DNA from: Limnohabitans sp. Rim28
GTDB lineage: Bacteria; Pseudomonadota; Gammaproteobacteria; Burkholderiales; Burkholderiaceae_C
DNA length: 64,000 nucleotides
Reading direction: 5' to 3'
Assembly: GCF_000293865.2 (NCBI RefSeq)
Contig: NZ_ALKN02000012.1
Coordinates: 1 to 64,000, forward strand
Below the pieces are notes generated by a model that saw only the letters and a list, made by a program, of their open reading frames with translations, had not been told where the DNA came from and made no database searches. The translations under genes were made by a program, and so were the position numbers. Shown in pieces: positions 48,970-56,821 of the stretch. Numbering within the stretch: position 1 is the first letter of the stretch; every line of letters starts with the position of its first letter.

Positions 48970-49611
48970 TCAAAAGTGCAATTTCACACCCGTCTTGCTT
49001 TGCAGTAACTCAGGCGTCACGCCTGGGGCCAGCTCCATCACTTTGAGGCCCGCATCGGTGACGTCCATCACGGCCAAGTCGGTGATGATGCGGTCCACCA
49101 CACCCACACCCGTCAAAGGCAAGGTGCAGCTGGGCAAAATCTTCATGTCTTCGGTGCCGTCTTTTTTCTTGGCCACGTGTTCCATCAAGATGATCACGCG
49201 CTTCACACCTGCCACCAGGTCCATCGCGCCACCCATGCCCTTGACCATCTTGCCGGGGATCATCCAGTTGGCCAGATCGCCCTTTTCGCTGACTTGCATC
49301 GCACCCAGGATCGACAAGTTGATCTTGCCGCCGCGGATCATGGCAAACGACTGTTCGCTGCCAAAGATGGACGAGCCCTTGATGGTCGTAACGGTTTGCT
49401 TGCCTGCGTTGATCAGGTCGGCATCGACTTCGTCTTCATTGGGGAAAGGGCCAATGCCCAGCATGCCGTTTTCGCTTTGTAGCCAAACTTCTTTATCAGC
49501 CGGCACAAAATTGGCCACCAGCGTGGGGATGCCGATGCCCAGGTTCACATAAAAACCGTCTTCCAGTTCGTGGGCCGCACGCGCGGCCATTTGGTCTTGA
49601 CTCCAGCTCAT
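48970..49611 (-). CDS. scoB: 3-oxoacid CoA-transferase subunit B
   Basis: The 213-residue subunit starts with [15 protein letters not shown] and carries the active-site glutamate in [12 protein letters not shown] (about 47), which forms the glutamyl-CoA thioester. Together with ScoA it transfers CoA between succinyl-CoA and acetoacetate-like acids, a step of ketone body and polyhydroxybutyrate use. Its ATG is one base after the scoA stop. AtoA-type acetate-acetoacetate specificity is the alternative. Confidence 0.93.
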   Translation of the reverse strand: MSWSQDQMAARAAHELEDGFYVNLGIGIPTLVANFVPADKEVWLQSENGMLGIGPFPNEDEVDADLINAGKQTVTTIKGSSIFGSEQSFAMIRGGKINLSILGAMQVSEKGDLANWMIPGKMVKGMGGAMDLVAGVKRVIILMEHVAKKKDGTEDMKILPSCTLPLTGVGVVDRIITDLAVMDVTDAGLKVMELAPGVTPELLQSKTGVKLHF

Positions 49612-49612
49612 A

Positions 49613-50320
49613 TCAAACTCCAGCCTTTTCAGTGATGGTGCGCTTTTCGATGCGCTTTTCGGGGTGCGCGTTCAACACAATGCGGTGCACGTAGATGCCA
49701 GGCAAATGAACGCTGTCGGGGTGCATCTCGCCAGTCTCGACAATCTCTTCGACCTCGACCACACAGATTTTTCCGGCCATGGCCACAGCCGGGTTGAAAT
49801 TGCGTGAGGTGTAGCGGAACTGCAAGTTACCGGACTTGTCTGCACGGTGTGCCTTGACAAAAGAGACATCGGGCACCAGCGAGCGCTCCATGACGTAGGT
49901 CTCGCCGTCAAACTCGCGCAGCTCCTTGCCTTCGGCCACCAAAGTACCGACACCCGTCTTGGTAAAAAAGGCCGGGATACCCGCGCCGCCCGCTCGCAGC
50001 TTTTCAGCCAGCGTGCCTTGGGGTGTGAACTCCAGAGCCAGTTCACCGGCCAGGTATTGGCGCTCAAACTCTTTGTTTTCACCCACATACGATGCAATCA
50101 TTTTTTTGATTTGGCGCGTCTGCAACAAAATGCCCAAACCAAAATCATCCACGCCCGCGTTGTTCGAAATGGCGGTCAGGTTTTGCACACCGCTGTTCTT
50201 GAGCGCATCGATCAAGGCTTCGGGAATGCCGCACAGGCCAAAGCCGCCCACGCCAATCAATTGCCCGTCAGCGACGATGCCTTTCAAGGCCTCGGCTGCG
50301 GAAGGAAAAATCTTGTTCAC
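49613..50320 (-). CDS. scoA: 3-oxoacid CoA-transferase subunit A
   Basis: The subunit contains [18 protein letters not shown] (about 24-41) and [12 protein letters not shown] typical of the alpha chain of SCOT-like transferases. The GTG at 50320 is chosen because GGAG lies seven bases upstream; an ATG at 50332 lengthens it by four residues. It is the first gene of scoAB and faces a PAS-LuxR regulator across a palindrome-rich gap. Together with phaR it points to polyhydroxybutyrate turnover. Confidence 0.92.
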   Translation of the reverse strand: MNKIFPSAAEALKGIVADGQLIGVGGFGLCGIPEALIDALKNSGVQNLTAISNNAGVDDFGLGILLQTRQIKKMIASYVGENKEFERQYLAGELALEFTPQGTLAEKLRAGGAGIPAFFTKTGVGTLVAEGKELREFDGETYVMERSLVPDVSFVKAHRADKSGNLQFRYTSRNFNPAVAMAGKICVVEVEEIVETGEMHPDSVHLPGIYVHRIVLNAHPEKRIEKRTITEKAGV

Positions 50321-50348
50321 GCCTGTCTCCATGTGGTGATTGATAGCG

Positions 50349-50386
50349 CTACGATACTACGTAATGAGATACGTAGTTTTTCGTAG
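50349..50386. promoter_or_regulatory. CTACG/CGTAG operator array between scoA and the PAS-LuxR gene
   Basis: ACTACGTA (50356-50363), six bases and TACGTAGT (50370-50377) form a perfect dyad. Extra half-sites flank it: CTACG at 50349-50353 and CGTAG at 50382-50386. This gives four half-sites in nested inverted order over 38 bp, near the scoA start. It fits a dimeric NarL/FixJ-type regulator and the adjacent luxR gene is the natural candidate. Confidence 0.65.
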
Positions 50387-50455
50387 AGTCCGCCCCTGAC
50401 ATGGGTCTACCTTGACTTGTCAGCGTTAGACTGAATTTGCCATTGCACAGAGAAA

Positions 50456-51016
50456 ATGAACACCGACATTGATTACCGTCTCGCCTTTGATCTTGCACCC
50501 ATCGGCATGGTCCTCTCGCGTAACCGAGCCATCGTTGACTGCAACCAGTGCGTCTGCGACATGTTTGGTGTCACCAAGGAACAACTGATTGGCCAAAGTT
50601 TTCAGCTCCTTTATCCCAGCGCTGACGAGTACGAAAGAACTGGTCAGCGCATCGCGCCGATTCTGAACACACAGGGCGTTTACGCGGATGACCGCATCAT
50701 GAAGCGGGTGGACGGCCGCTTCAAAGGAGAAACCTTCTGGTGCCATGTGACGGGTCGAGCCTTGAACCGTGCATCGCCCCATGCAGCCGGCATTTGGACT
50801 TTTGAAGACCTTTCCGCGCGCAAACCCGTCAAGGCCGAACTCACAGCCCGAGAGCGTGAGGTAGCGGCCCAGCTCATGATTGGACAGACCAGCAAGGAGA
50901 TAGGCAAAGCTTTAGGGATCAGCCACCGCACAGTCGAGATCTACAGGGTCAAACTGATGCGCAAGTACGAGGCTTCAGGTACCGCAGATTTGATACAAAA
51001 ACTGATACGGGGGTGA
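50456..51016 (+). CDS. PAS-domain LuxR-type transcriptional regulator
   Basis: The 186-residue protein has a PAS domain (about 8-120, with LAPIGMVLSRNRAIVDCNQ) and a C-terminal LuxR/NarL HTH (LTAREREVAAQLMIG, SHRTVEIYRVKLMRK). There is no receiver domain, so it senses directly through PAS instead of phosphorylation. It diverges from scoAB, and the palindromic array in the 135-bp gap suggests that it controls those genes. The ligand is unknown. A strong terminator follows the stop. Confidence 0.9.
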   Translation: MNTDIDYRLAFDLAPIGMVLSRNRAIVDCNQCVCDMFGVTKEQLIGQSFQLLYPSADEYERTGQRIAPILNTQGVYADDRIMKRVDGRFKGETFWCHVTGRALNRASPHAAGIWTFEDLSARKPVKAELTAREREVAAQLMIGQTSKEIGKALGISHRTVEIYRVKLMRKYEASGTADLIQKLIRG

Positions 51017-51032
51017 GAGCACACACGTCAAA

Positions 51033-51059
51033 AAAAATCCCGCTGAAAGCGGGATTTTT
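51033..51059. terminator. Bidirectional terminator between luxR-type gene and tRNA-Cys
   Basis: AAAAATCCCGCT and AGCGGGATTTTT form 12-bp arms around GAA, with A/T-rich ends acting as U-tracts on both strands. It serves the PAS-LuxR gene on plus and the tRNA-Cys on minus. Confidence 0.92.
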
Positions 51060-51075
51060 GTGTTGTCGTTTTGAC

Positions 51076-51149
51076 TGGAGGCGCGACCCAGAGTCGAACT
51101 GGGCTCGACGGATTTGCAATCCGTTGCATAACCGCTTTGCTATCGCGCC
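51076..51149 (-). tRNA. tRNA-Cys (anticodon GCA)
   Basis: On the minus strand the 74-nt sequence starts GGCGCGATAGC and ends CGCGCCTCCA. The anticodon stem encloses TTGCAAA with GCA. T arm GTTCGACTC and the encoded CCA are present. It is the last of three tRNAs on the minus strand in this region. Confidence 0.96.
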
Positions 51150-51207
51150 GAAAAAACGGTGAGTGACAAAAACAACTTTGTCAAAAGAACTCGGAGATTC
51201 AAAAAAA

Positions 51208-51283
51208 TGGAGCGGGAAACGAGGCTCGAACTCGCGACCTCAACCTTGGCAAGGTTGCGCTCTACCAACTGAGCTATTCCCGC
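51208..51283 (-). tRNA. tRNA-Gly (anticodon GCC)
   Basis: The 76-nt sequence starts GCGGGAATAGCTC, carries the anticodon loop TTGCCAA (GCC) and ends TTCCCGCTCCA. It lies 58 bp upstream of tRNA-Cys in the direction of transcription, so they may be co-transcribed. It reads GGC/GGU. Confidence 0.96.
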
Positions 51284-51355
51284 ATTGAGCCTCAAATTAT
51301 ACATCGCTAAACGATGAAGGCTCCAAAAACAAAGCGCAAAAAATTCAGCTTCAAC

Positions 51356-51387
51356 AAAAAACCCAAGTTTTAAAACTTGGGTTTTTT
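51356..51387 (-). terminator. Perfect 32-bp palindrome between tRNA-His and tRNA-Gly (terminator)
   Basis: AAAAAACCCAAGTTTT is followed immediately by its exact reverse complement. The RNA would form a stem with a U6 tail on either strand. It starts 9 bp after tRNA-His on the minus strand and would terminate or attenuate read-through into the following tRNA-Gly and tRNA-Cys. Confidence 0.85.
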
Positions 51388-51395
51388 GAACAACC

Positions 51396-51472
51396 TGGGG
51401 TGGCTGATGGGGCTCGAACCCACGACAACAGGAATCACAATCCTGGACTCTACCAACTGAGCTACAGCCACC
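51396..51472 (-). tRNA. tRNA-His (anticodon GTG)
   Basis: The 77-nt sequence on the minus strand starts GGTGGCTGTAGC with the extra G-1 that is specific to tRNA-His, opposite the discriminator C; the anticodon loop gives GTG and the end is CAGCCACCCCA. It follows the ppiD stop by 54 bp. Confidence 0.96.
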
Positions 51473-51526
51473 GCGAAGCAGAGATTATAGCCTGAAGAAA
51501 CAGGCGATGGGCTTGGCAAAAGAGAT

Positions 51527-53443
51527 TTAAGAAGCTGTCGGCAATTTAGGCTTGGGCACCAAAATTTTGACTTTGAATTGCGACCGCAAGTGCGCCATAT
51601 AAGCTGCGGCCTCTGCACTGGCCAGCAAGCGTGCAAACTGTTCGCGCGTTTGCGCTTTTTGCTGCGCACTTGGCTCATCGCGCGGCACAATTTTATTGAC
51701 ACGCGCGAGGACGTATCCCATGGCGCCCAGATCAACACCCACCAACGCAGGCAAATTGGCTGGGTCTGCTCGCAAGACGGCATCCACAAACTTCTGAGCT
51801 TGTCCTTGCGTTTGATCTCGCGAAATGGTCAGGGCCGAACCCATGGCAGCAGCGGTGGGATTCTTTTGCCACTCGGCCAAACGGGCCTCCCCTTCGGCTT
51901 TGGCCAGTGCGATGGCCTGTTCGGTCAAAAACTCTGCGCGAACTTGATCTTTCACTTCGGCATATGGCTGCAATGCAGCAGGCCTGTGATTGACCACACG
52001 CGCTGAAACCAAGGTGTTGTTACCAAGCTCGATGGCCGCTGAATTGCGACGCTTGCTGACCGATTCATCGGAAAACACAGCCTCCAGAAGTTTAGGATTG
52101 GCCAAAACGCCCTGCTGTCCAGCCATGGGGGCTCGGGTCAAACCTTTAGCTTGCTGAATTGGCAAGCGGAGCTTATCCGCCACCGATGTGAAAGTATCGG
52201 CTTGTTCATAAACGCTGTTGCTGAATGTTTCAGCAAACTCAGCGAACTGACGCTTGGCTTGTTGCTGACGCAAATCGGCTTCGAGTTGCGACCGCATGGA
52301 TTCGAGGCCAGGGGTCACCGGCGCTTTGATGTCTGTGAGTTGAATGATGTGAAAACCAAACTCCGACTCGACCACAGCGCTGATTTCGCCTTTCTTCAGA
52401 GCAAACGCGGCATCTTCAAACACCTTGACCATGGCGCCCTTGGCAAAAAAATCCAGGTCGCCACCGTTGCTTGCAGAACCGGTGTCATCCGAATTTTTAC
52501 GGGCCAAATCAGCAAAGGCTTTGGGGTCCTTCCGTAAATTGACCAACAGAGATTCAGCTTTGGCGCGGGCCTTGTCTTTATCGGCCGCTGGCGCATCTTT
52601 GGACGCATTGATCAAAATATGGCTGGCACGGCGCTGCTCTTGACCAGACAGGCGCTGGACATTTTGCTCGTAGTAAGTTTTGACATCTTGCTCTGGCAAC
52701 TGGATATTTTTAGCCAATGCAGCAGCGTCCAACACCAAATATTCCACATCAGCGGTTTCCTGCGAACGGAATCGGTCTGAATGGGATTGATAAAACTTCT
52801 CAAGATCTGCATCGTTGAGCTTCACCTTTGCCACGTAATTGGCCGGAGAAAAACCCAACATTTGAACCTCTCGACGCTGGAAAAAAGCCTGCAAAGCCAC
52901 ATCGCTTTGTTTTTGCGATGACATGGCCGAGGTCTGAAGGGCCGCCAAGACTTGTTGACCCGACAAATCACGACGGACTTGGGCTTCTAACATTTCAGGC
53001 GTCATGCCTTGGCTGGAAGCCAACTGACGGTATCGGTCCATGTCGAGCTTGCCATCCGGGCCACGCAGCCTGGCGATCGAAGGGTCTTGCTGAAGGTAAT
53101 TGGCCAGACGCTGATCGCTGGTCACCAACAATTGCTTCTCCGATGCCACGGCGATCATTCGATCGTTGACCATGCGCTCCAAACTCGCGTAGCGGGCTTC
53201 GTCCGATCCCAGCATCTTGGGGTCAAGGTTTGGCATGGAGGCACGGATTTTGTCCACCTCTTGCTGGTGCATGGCATCCCATTGCTGCTGGGTGATTTCC
53301 ACATCCCCAATTTGGGCCACGACAACACCGCGGGCGTCACGGTTGTTGTAGCCTTCAACGCCAAACAAAACAAATGAAGGAATGATCAGCAGGACCAGCA
53401 CGCCCATCAGGATCCTGGATTTGTTACGAATGGCGTCAAACAT
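51527..53443 (-). CDS. ppiD: Periplasmic folding chaperone PpiD (SurA-N and rotamase domains)
   Basis: The 638-residue protein has one N-terminal membrane helix (MGVLVLLIIPSFVLFG, about 14-30), a SurA-N-like chaperone region up to 220, a parvulin-type PPIase domain (about 255-360, with RASHILINASKDA and GEISAVVESEFGFHIIQL) and a second helical part. It is anchored in the inner membrane near the Sec translocon and assists emerging outer-membrane proteins. In many Proteobacteria hupB and ppiD are neighbours; here only tRNA-Val separates them. Confidence 0.95.
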   Translation of the reverse strand: MFDAIRNKSRILMGVLVLLIIPSFVLFGVEGYNNRDARGVVVAQIGDVEITQQQWDAMHQQEVDKIRASMPNLDPKMLGSDEARYASLERMVNDRMIAVASEKQLLVTSDQRLANYLQQDPSIARLRGPDGKLDMDRYRQLASSQGMTPEMLEAQVRRDLSGQQVLAALQTSAMSSQKQSDVALQAFFQRREVQMLGFSPANYVAKVKLNDADLEKFYQSHSDRFRSQETADVEYLVLDAAALAKNIQLPEQDVKTYYEQNVQRLSGQEQRRASHILINASKDAPAADKDKARAKAESLLVNLRKDPKAFADLARKNSDDTGSASNGGDLDFFAKGAMVKVFEDAAFALKKGEISAVVESEFGFHIIQLTDIKAPVTPGLESMRSQLEADLRQQQAKRQFAEFAETFSNSVYEQADTFTSVADKLRLPIQQAKGLTRAPMAGQQGVLANPKLLEAVFSDESVSKRRNSAAIELGNNTLVSARVVNHRPAALQPYAEVKDQVRAEFLTEQAIALAKAEGEARLAEWQKNPTAAAMGSALTISRDQTQGQAQKFVDAVLRADPANLPALVGVDLGAMGYVLARVNKIVPRDEPSAQQKAQTREQFARLLASAEAAAYMAHLRSQFKVKILVPKPKLPTAS

Positions 53444-53466
53444 TTTCGAAGTCTCGGTTGATCAAT

Positions 53467-53494
53467 AAAAAAGGCGAACCACGGGTTCGCCTTT
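53467..53494 (-). terminator. Terminator after tRNA-Val, before ppiD
   Basis: AAAGGCGAACC and GGTTCGCCTTT form 11-bp arms around ACG. On the minus strand the stem is followed by T6, so it ends the tRNA-Val transcript and separates it from ppiD. Confidence 0.87.
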
Positions 53495-53504
53495 GTTCAT
53501 GAGG

Positions 53505-53580
53505 TGGTGGGTGCTGACGGTCTCGAACCGCCGACCTACTCCGTGTAAAGGAGCCGCTCTACCAACTGAGCTAAGCACCC
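53505..53580 (-). tRNA. tRNA-Val (anticodon TAC)
   Basis: The 76-nt minus-strand sequence starts GGGTGCTTAGCTC and ends AGCACCCACCA, with loop TTTACAC giving TAC. It begins 13 bp after the hupB stop, so it may be transcribed from the hupB promoter. Confidence 0.97.
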
Positions 53581-53593
53581 CCTCAAATATCTA

Positions 53594-53866
53594 TCAGTTC
53601 AAAGCGTCCTTCAGGCCTTTGCCTGGACGGAACTTTGGCACATTGGCTTTCTTGATTTTAATCGCAGCGCCAGTGCGTGGGTTGCGGCCTGTACGGGCTG
53701 CACGCTTTCCCACGGCAAAGGTGCCAAAACCTACCAAAGAAACAGTGCCGCCCTTTTTCAGGGTGGTACGGACTGCGCCCATGGTGGCCTCAAGGGCGCG
53801 ACCTGCTGCTGCCTTGGACAAATCAGCATGCTTGGCAATGTGTTCGATCAATTCAGTTTTGTTCAC
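53594..53866 (-). CDS. hupB: HU family DNA-binding protein
   Basis: The 90-residue protein starts (GTG)[17 protein letters not shown] and contains [25 protein letters not shown], the DNA-contacting arm, here quoted only in outline (about 42-66). HU bends and compacts DNA. The GTG at 53866, after an AGAGG seven bases upstream, gives the canonical length. tRNA-Val and ppiD follow on the same strand. Confidence 0.97.
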   Translation of the reverse strand: MNKTELIEHIAKHADLSKAAAGRALEATMGAVRTTLKKGGTVSLVGFGTFAVGKRAARTGRNPRTGAAIKIKKANVPKFRPGKGLKDALN

Positions 53867-54130
53867 AAAAAACCTCTGGGTATTAGACCGTTTATCACGG
53901 TGGTTAAACAGATGCCTGCCAGCACAAGAAGGGTGCCGTGGCGAGAGACATCGACAATAGGTGAACAGCAGGAAGAAATTATCACCTTGTGGGTGCTTCA
54001 AAAAACCTTCTGTACACGCTCGGAAAAACGAATTCTAGCCTTGAAATTCAAGCTCCGTAAAAGCTGGAACAGTTTTTTAATGCATGAGCCCGGCTGCGCT
54101 GGATGGCGCCTGACAAAGCCTCACAACTCC

Positions 54131-55216
54131 TCACAAAGCCTCACAGATGGCGCGTCCCACGTCAGAAGTGCTGGCTTTGCCGCCCAAATCGGGCGTGCGC
54201 GGGGCATCCTTTCCTGCCGCAAGCACTTTTTCAATGGCGCTCAAAACCGCATCGTGAGCGGCTTTGTAACCCAAGAATTCGAGCATCATGGCGCCGCACC
54301 AAATCTGACCAATCGGGTTGGCCACGCCCTTGCCGGCGATGTCAGGGGCAGATCCGTGTACGGGCTCAAACAAGGATGGAAACTTGCGGTCTGGGTTGAG
54401 GTTGGCACTGGGCGCAATGCCGATCGTGCCGGTGCACGCAGGACCCAAATCGCTCAGGATGTCCCCAAACAAATTACTGGCCACCACCACATCAAAGAAG
54501 TCTGGGCGCTGAACAAAGTGGGCCGTCAAGATATCAATGTGGAATTTATCGACATTGACCCCGGGATAAGCCTTGGCCATCTCGGCCACGCGTTCGTCCC
54601 AATAAGGCATGGTGATGGCAATGCCGTTGGATTTGGTGGCGCTGGTGAGGTGTTTTTTGGGGCGCGACTGCGCCAATTCGAATGCAAATTTCAGCACACG
54701 ATCAACACCGATGCGCGACATCACAGTCTCTTGCATCACGATTTCACGCTCAGTTCCAGGGAACATGCGCCCACCAATACTGGAGTACTCGCCCTCGGTG
54801 TTTTCACGCACGATGTACATGTCAATTTCACCGGGTTGACGAGGGCTGCCATCGCGGCGCACCACAGGCGCAATGATGCCGGGCATCAAACGGGCTGGAC
54901 GCAAATTGATGTACTGGTCAAATTCCCGGCGGAACAACAACAAGGAGCCCCACAAAGACACATGGTCGGCGATCTTGTCTGGCCACCCCACAGCCCCAAA
55001 GTACAGCGCATCGTGACCGCCAATCTGGTCTTTCCAGTTGTCGGGCAACATTTGACCGTGTTTCTCGAAATAGTCCCAGCTTGAAAAATCGAAGTGGTCA
55101 AAATGCAAGTCAATGCCAAATTTACGGGCTGCGGCATCCATCACACGCAAGCCTTCGGGCATGACTTCTTTGCCAATGCCGTCACCTGGAATGACGGCAA
55201 TACGGTGTCGGGTCAT
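54131..55216 (-). CDS. Tartrate / D-malate dehydrogenase (isopropylmalate dehydrogenase family)
   Basis: The 361-residue NAD-dependent beta-decarboxylating dehydrogenase has IAVIPGDGIGKEV at the start, the substrate-binding YINLRPARLMPG and VRENTEGEYSSIGG motifs, and the metal aspartates in NLFGDILSDLG. The absence of the leucine-pathway context and the REN-TEG motif fit the TtuC/DmlA group, which uses tartrate or D-malate. The ATG at 55216 begins MTRHRIAVIP; a longer frame crosses the intergenic region. A DMT permease gene lies 55 bp upstream and is probably a separate unit. Confidence 0.88.
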   Translation of the reverse strand: MTRHRIAVIPGDGIGKEVMPEGLRVMDAAARKFGIDLHFDHFDFSSWDYFEKHGQMLPDNWKDQIGGHDALYFGAVGWPDKIADHVSLWGSLLLFRREFDQYINLRPARLMPGIIAPVVRRDGSPRQPGEIDMYIVRENTEGEYSSIGGRMFPGTEREIVMQETVMSRIGVDRVLKFAFELAQSRPKKHLTSATKSNGIAITMPYWDERVAEMAKAYPGVNVDKFHIDILTAHFVQRPDFFDVVVASNLFGDILSDLGPACTGTIGIAPSANLNPDRKFPSLFEPVHGSAPDIAGKGVANPIGQIWCGAMMLEFLGYKAAHDAVLSAIEKVLAAGKDAPRTPDLGGKASTSDVGRAICEAL

Positions 55217-55271
55217 GGAGTTTCCTTTTTCAAAAAATGCAGAGAATACAGACAAGTGAATGATCGCGCAT

Positions 55272-56192
55272 TCACCGAGGTGACCGAACCACCATGCCAA
55301 CGCCCAAGGCCGTGAGGGCCGTTCCGGCCAAGGTCAGGGCCGTGATGCTTTCGCCAAACAAGAACCAAGCCATCACCGCCGTTGTCGGAGGCACCAAATA
55401 CAACAAACTGGTGACCGCTGCCGCGGCGCCGCGTTGAATCAGGATGTAAAAGAGCGAGCTGCCACCCAGCGTCAGACCCAAAACCGACCATGCCATAGCG
55501 CCTATCAATTCATCGTTCCAGCTGATGGCTTCAGTCTCCAGCAACGCCAGCGGCAAGGTGACCACAGCAGAAGCCATGAGCTGAACGGTGTTGGCCGTTC
55601 GAACATCGCAGGGTTGCACAAACCGTTTTTGGTAAAGCGTTCCCGCCGTGATGGCCAACAAAGCGCCGATGGCAAAAGCCATATTGGCGGGTGTCACATG
55701 GTCCATGGGGTTAGACAAGCTCAGTTTGTGCCAGACCACCATCAACAAACCAACAAATCCAAGCCACAAACCCAACCACTGGCGGGGGGTCACGGCTGGT
55801 GAAGCCGCCTCCAGTGCAGAAGATGGGCGGGACATCCACGACAACCAAATCGCTGTGAGCACGGGCTGAATACCCACCACCAGAGAGGAAAGTCCTGAAC
55901 CCATTCCCGCCTTGACGGCCGCCCAAACGCCGCCCAAATAACAAGCTTGTATCAAAACGCCAGTCACAGACAGGTGAATCCACTGCTGCCGTGTTTGTGG
56001 CCAAGGAACCTGGGCCCACAAAATCCAAGGCAGAAAACAGGCCATGGACAGCAAGTAGCGCAACAACAAAAAGGAAAATGGCGGCGAATGGGGCATGCCG
56101 AAACGGGCAACGATGAAACCCGTACTCCAGATCAGCACAAACACCAAGGGGGTAGCCCAGACCCAAGCACCCGACGGTTTGCCCACGGTCAT
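55272..56192 (-). CDS. DMT-superfamily permease (EamA domains)
   Basis: The 306-residue protein has ten predicted membrane helices in two EamA repeats (for example FVLIWSTGFIVARFG in the first and LFYILIQRGAAAAVTSLLYLVPPT, positions 235-258, in the second). DMT exporters of this type move amino acids, nucleotides or other metabolites outwards, and the substrate is unknown. The ATG overlaps the pgsA stop by 4 bp (ATGA), coupling it to phospholipid synthesis for no obvious functional reason. Confidence 0.88.
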   Translation of the reverse strand: MTVGKPSGAWVWATPLVFVLIWSTGFIVARFGMPHSPPFSFLLLRYLLSMACFLPWILWAQVPWPQTRQQWIHLSVTGVLIQACYLGGVWAAVKAGMGSGLSSLVVGIQPVLTAIWLSWMSRPSSALEAASPAVTPRQWLGLWLGFVGLLMVVWHKLSLSNPMDHVTPANMAFAIGALLAITAGTLYQKRFVQPCDVRTANTVQLMASAVVTLPLALLETEAISWNDELIGAMAWSVLGLTLGGSSLFYILIQRGAAAAVTSLLYLVPPTTAVMAWFLFGESITALTLAGTALTALGVGMVVRSPR

Positions 56193-56758
56193 TTCACGCG
56201 GGCTCGGATTTCAGGCAAAGCCTTCTGCATGTAATAGACCATCGACCAAACCGTCAAGATTGCGGCCACCACAATCAGCACTGCACCCCAAGCGCGGGTA
56301 TCAATCACACCCAACAAGGTGCCGTTGTAAAGCAAAAACGGAATGGCCACCATTTGTACCGTGGTCTTGAGCTTGCCCACCATGTGTACGGCCACACTTT
56401 TGCTGGCACCAATTTGCGCCATCCATTCCCGCAAAGACGAAATGGCGATCTCGCGGCCGATGATGATGAGAGCGACCAGCACGTTCACTCGGTCCATTTG
56501 AACCAACATGAGCAATGCCGCACAAACCAAAAACTTGTCGGCAACTGGATCCAAAAATGCACCGAAGGCTGAAGTTTGGTTGAGTTTTCGGGCCAAATAA
56601 CCGTCAAGCCAGTCCGTCCAGGCAAACACTACAAACATGAGTGTGGCGATCAGGTTCTGAGTCTCAATCGCCAGACTGTCCAAGTAATAAACACCAATGA
56701 TCAAGGGGATCGCGGCAATGCGCGTCCAAGTCATGAGGGTCGGAATCGTGAAAAACAT
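56189..56758 (-). CDS. pgsA: CDP-diacylglycerol-glycerol-3-phosphate 3-phosphatidyltransferase
   Basis: The 189-residue membrane enzyme begins MFFTIPTLMTWTRIAAIPLI and has the CDP-alcohol phosphotransferase motif D-G-x2-A-R-x8-G-x3-D-x3-D in WLDGYLARKLNQTSAFGAF and the following LDPVADK. It makes phosphatidylglycerol phosphate. The ATG at 56758 is preferred over the longer frame to 56788, because it matches the MFFTIP-type start. uvrC lies upstream on the same strand, 63 bp away, as in many Betaproteobacteria. Confidence 0.95.
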   Translation of the reverse strand: MFFTIPTLMTWTRIAAIPLIIGVYYLDSLAIETQNLIATLMFVVFAWTDWLDGYLARKLNQTSAFGAFLDPVADKFLVCAALLMLVQMDRVNVLVALIIIGREIAISSLREWMAQIGASKSVAVHMVGKLKTTVQMVAIPFLLYNGTLLGVIDTRAWGAVLIVVAAILTVWSMVYYMQKALPEIRARVK

Positions 56759-56821
56759 GCTTTCGATTGTGGCATGTGATGCATGCAAGAGTCTGACACC
56801 CGTGTGTCTGAATGTTGGAGC

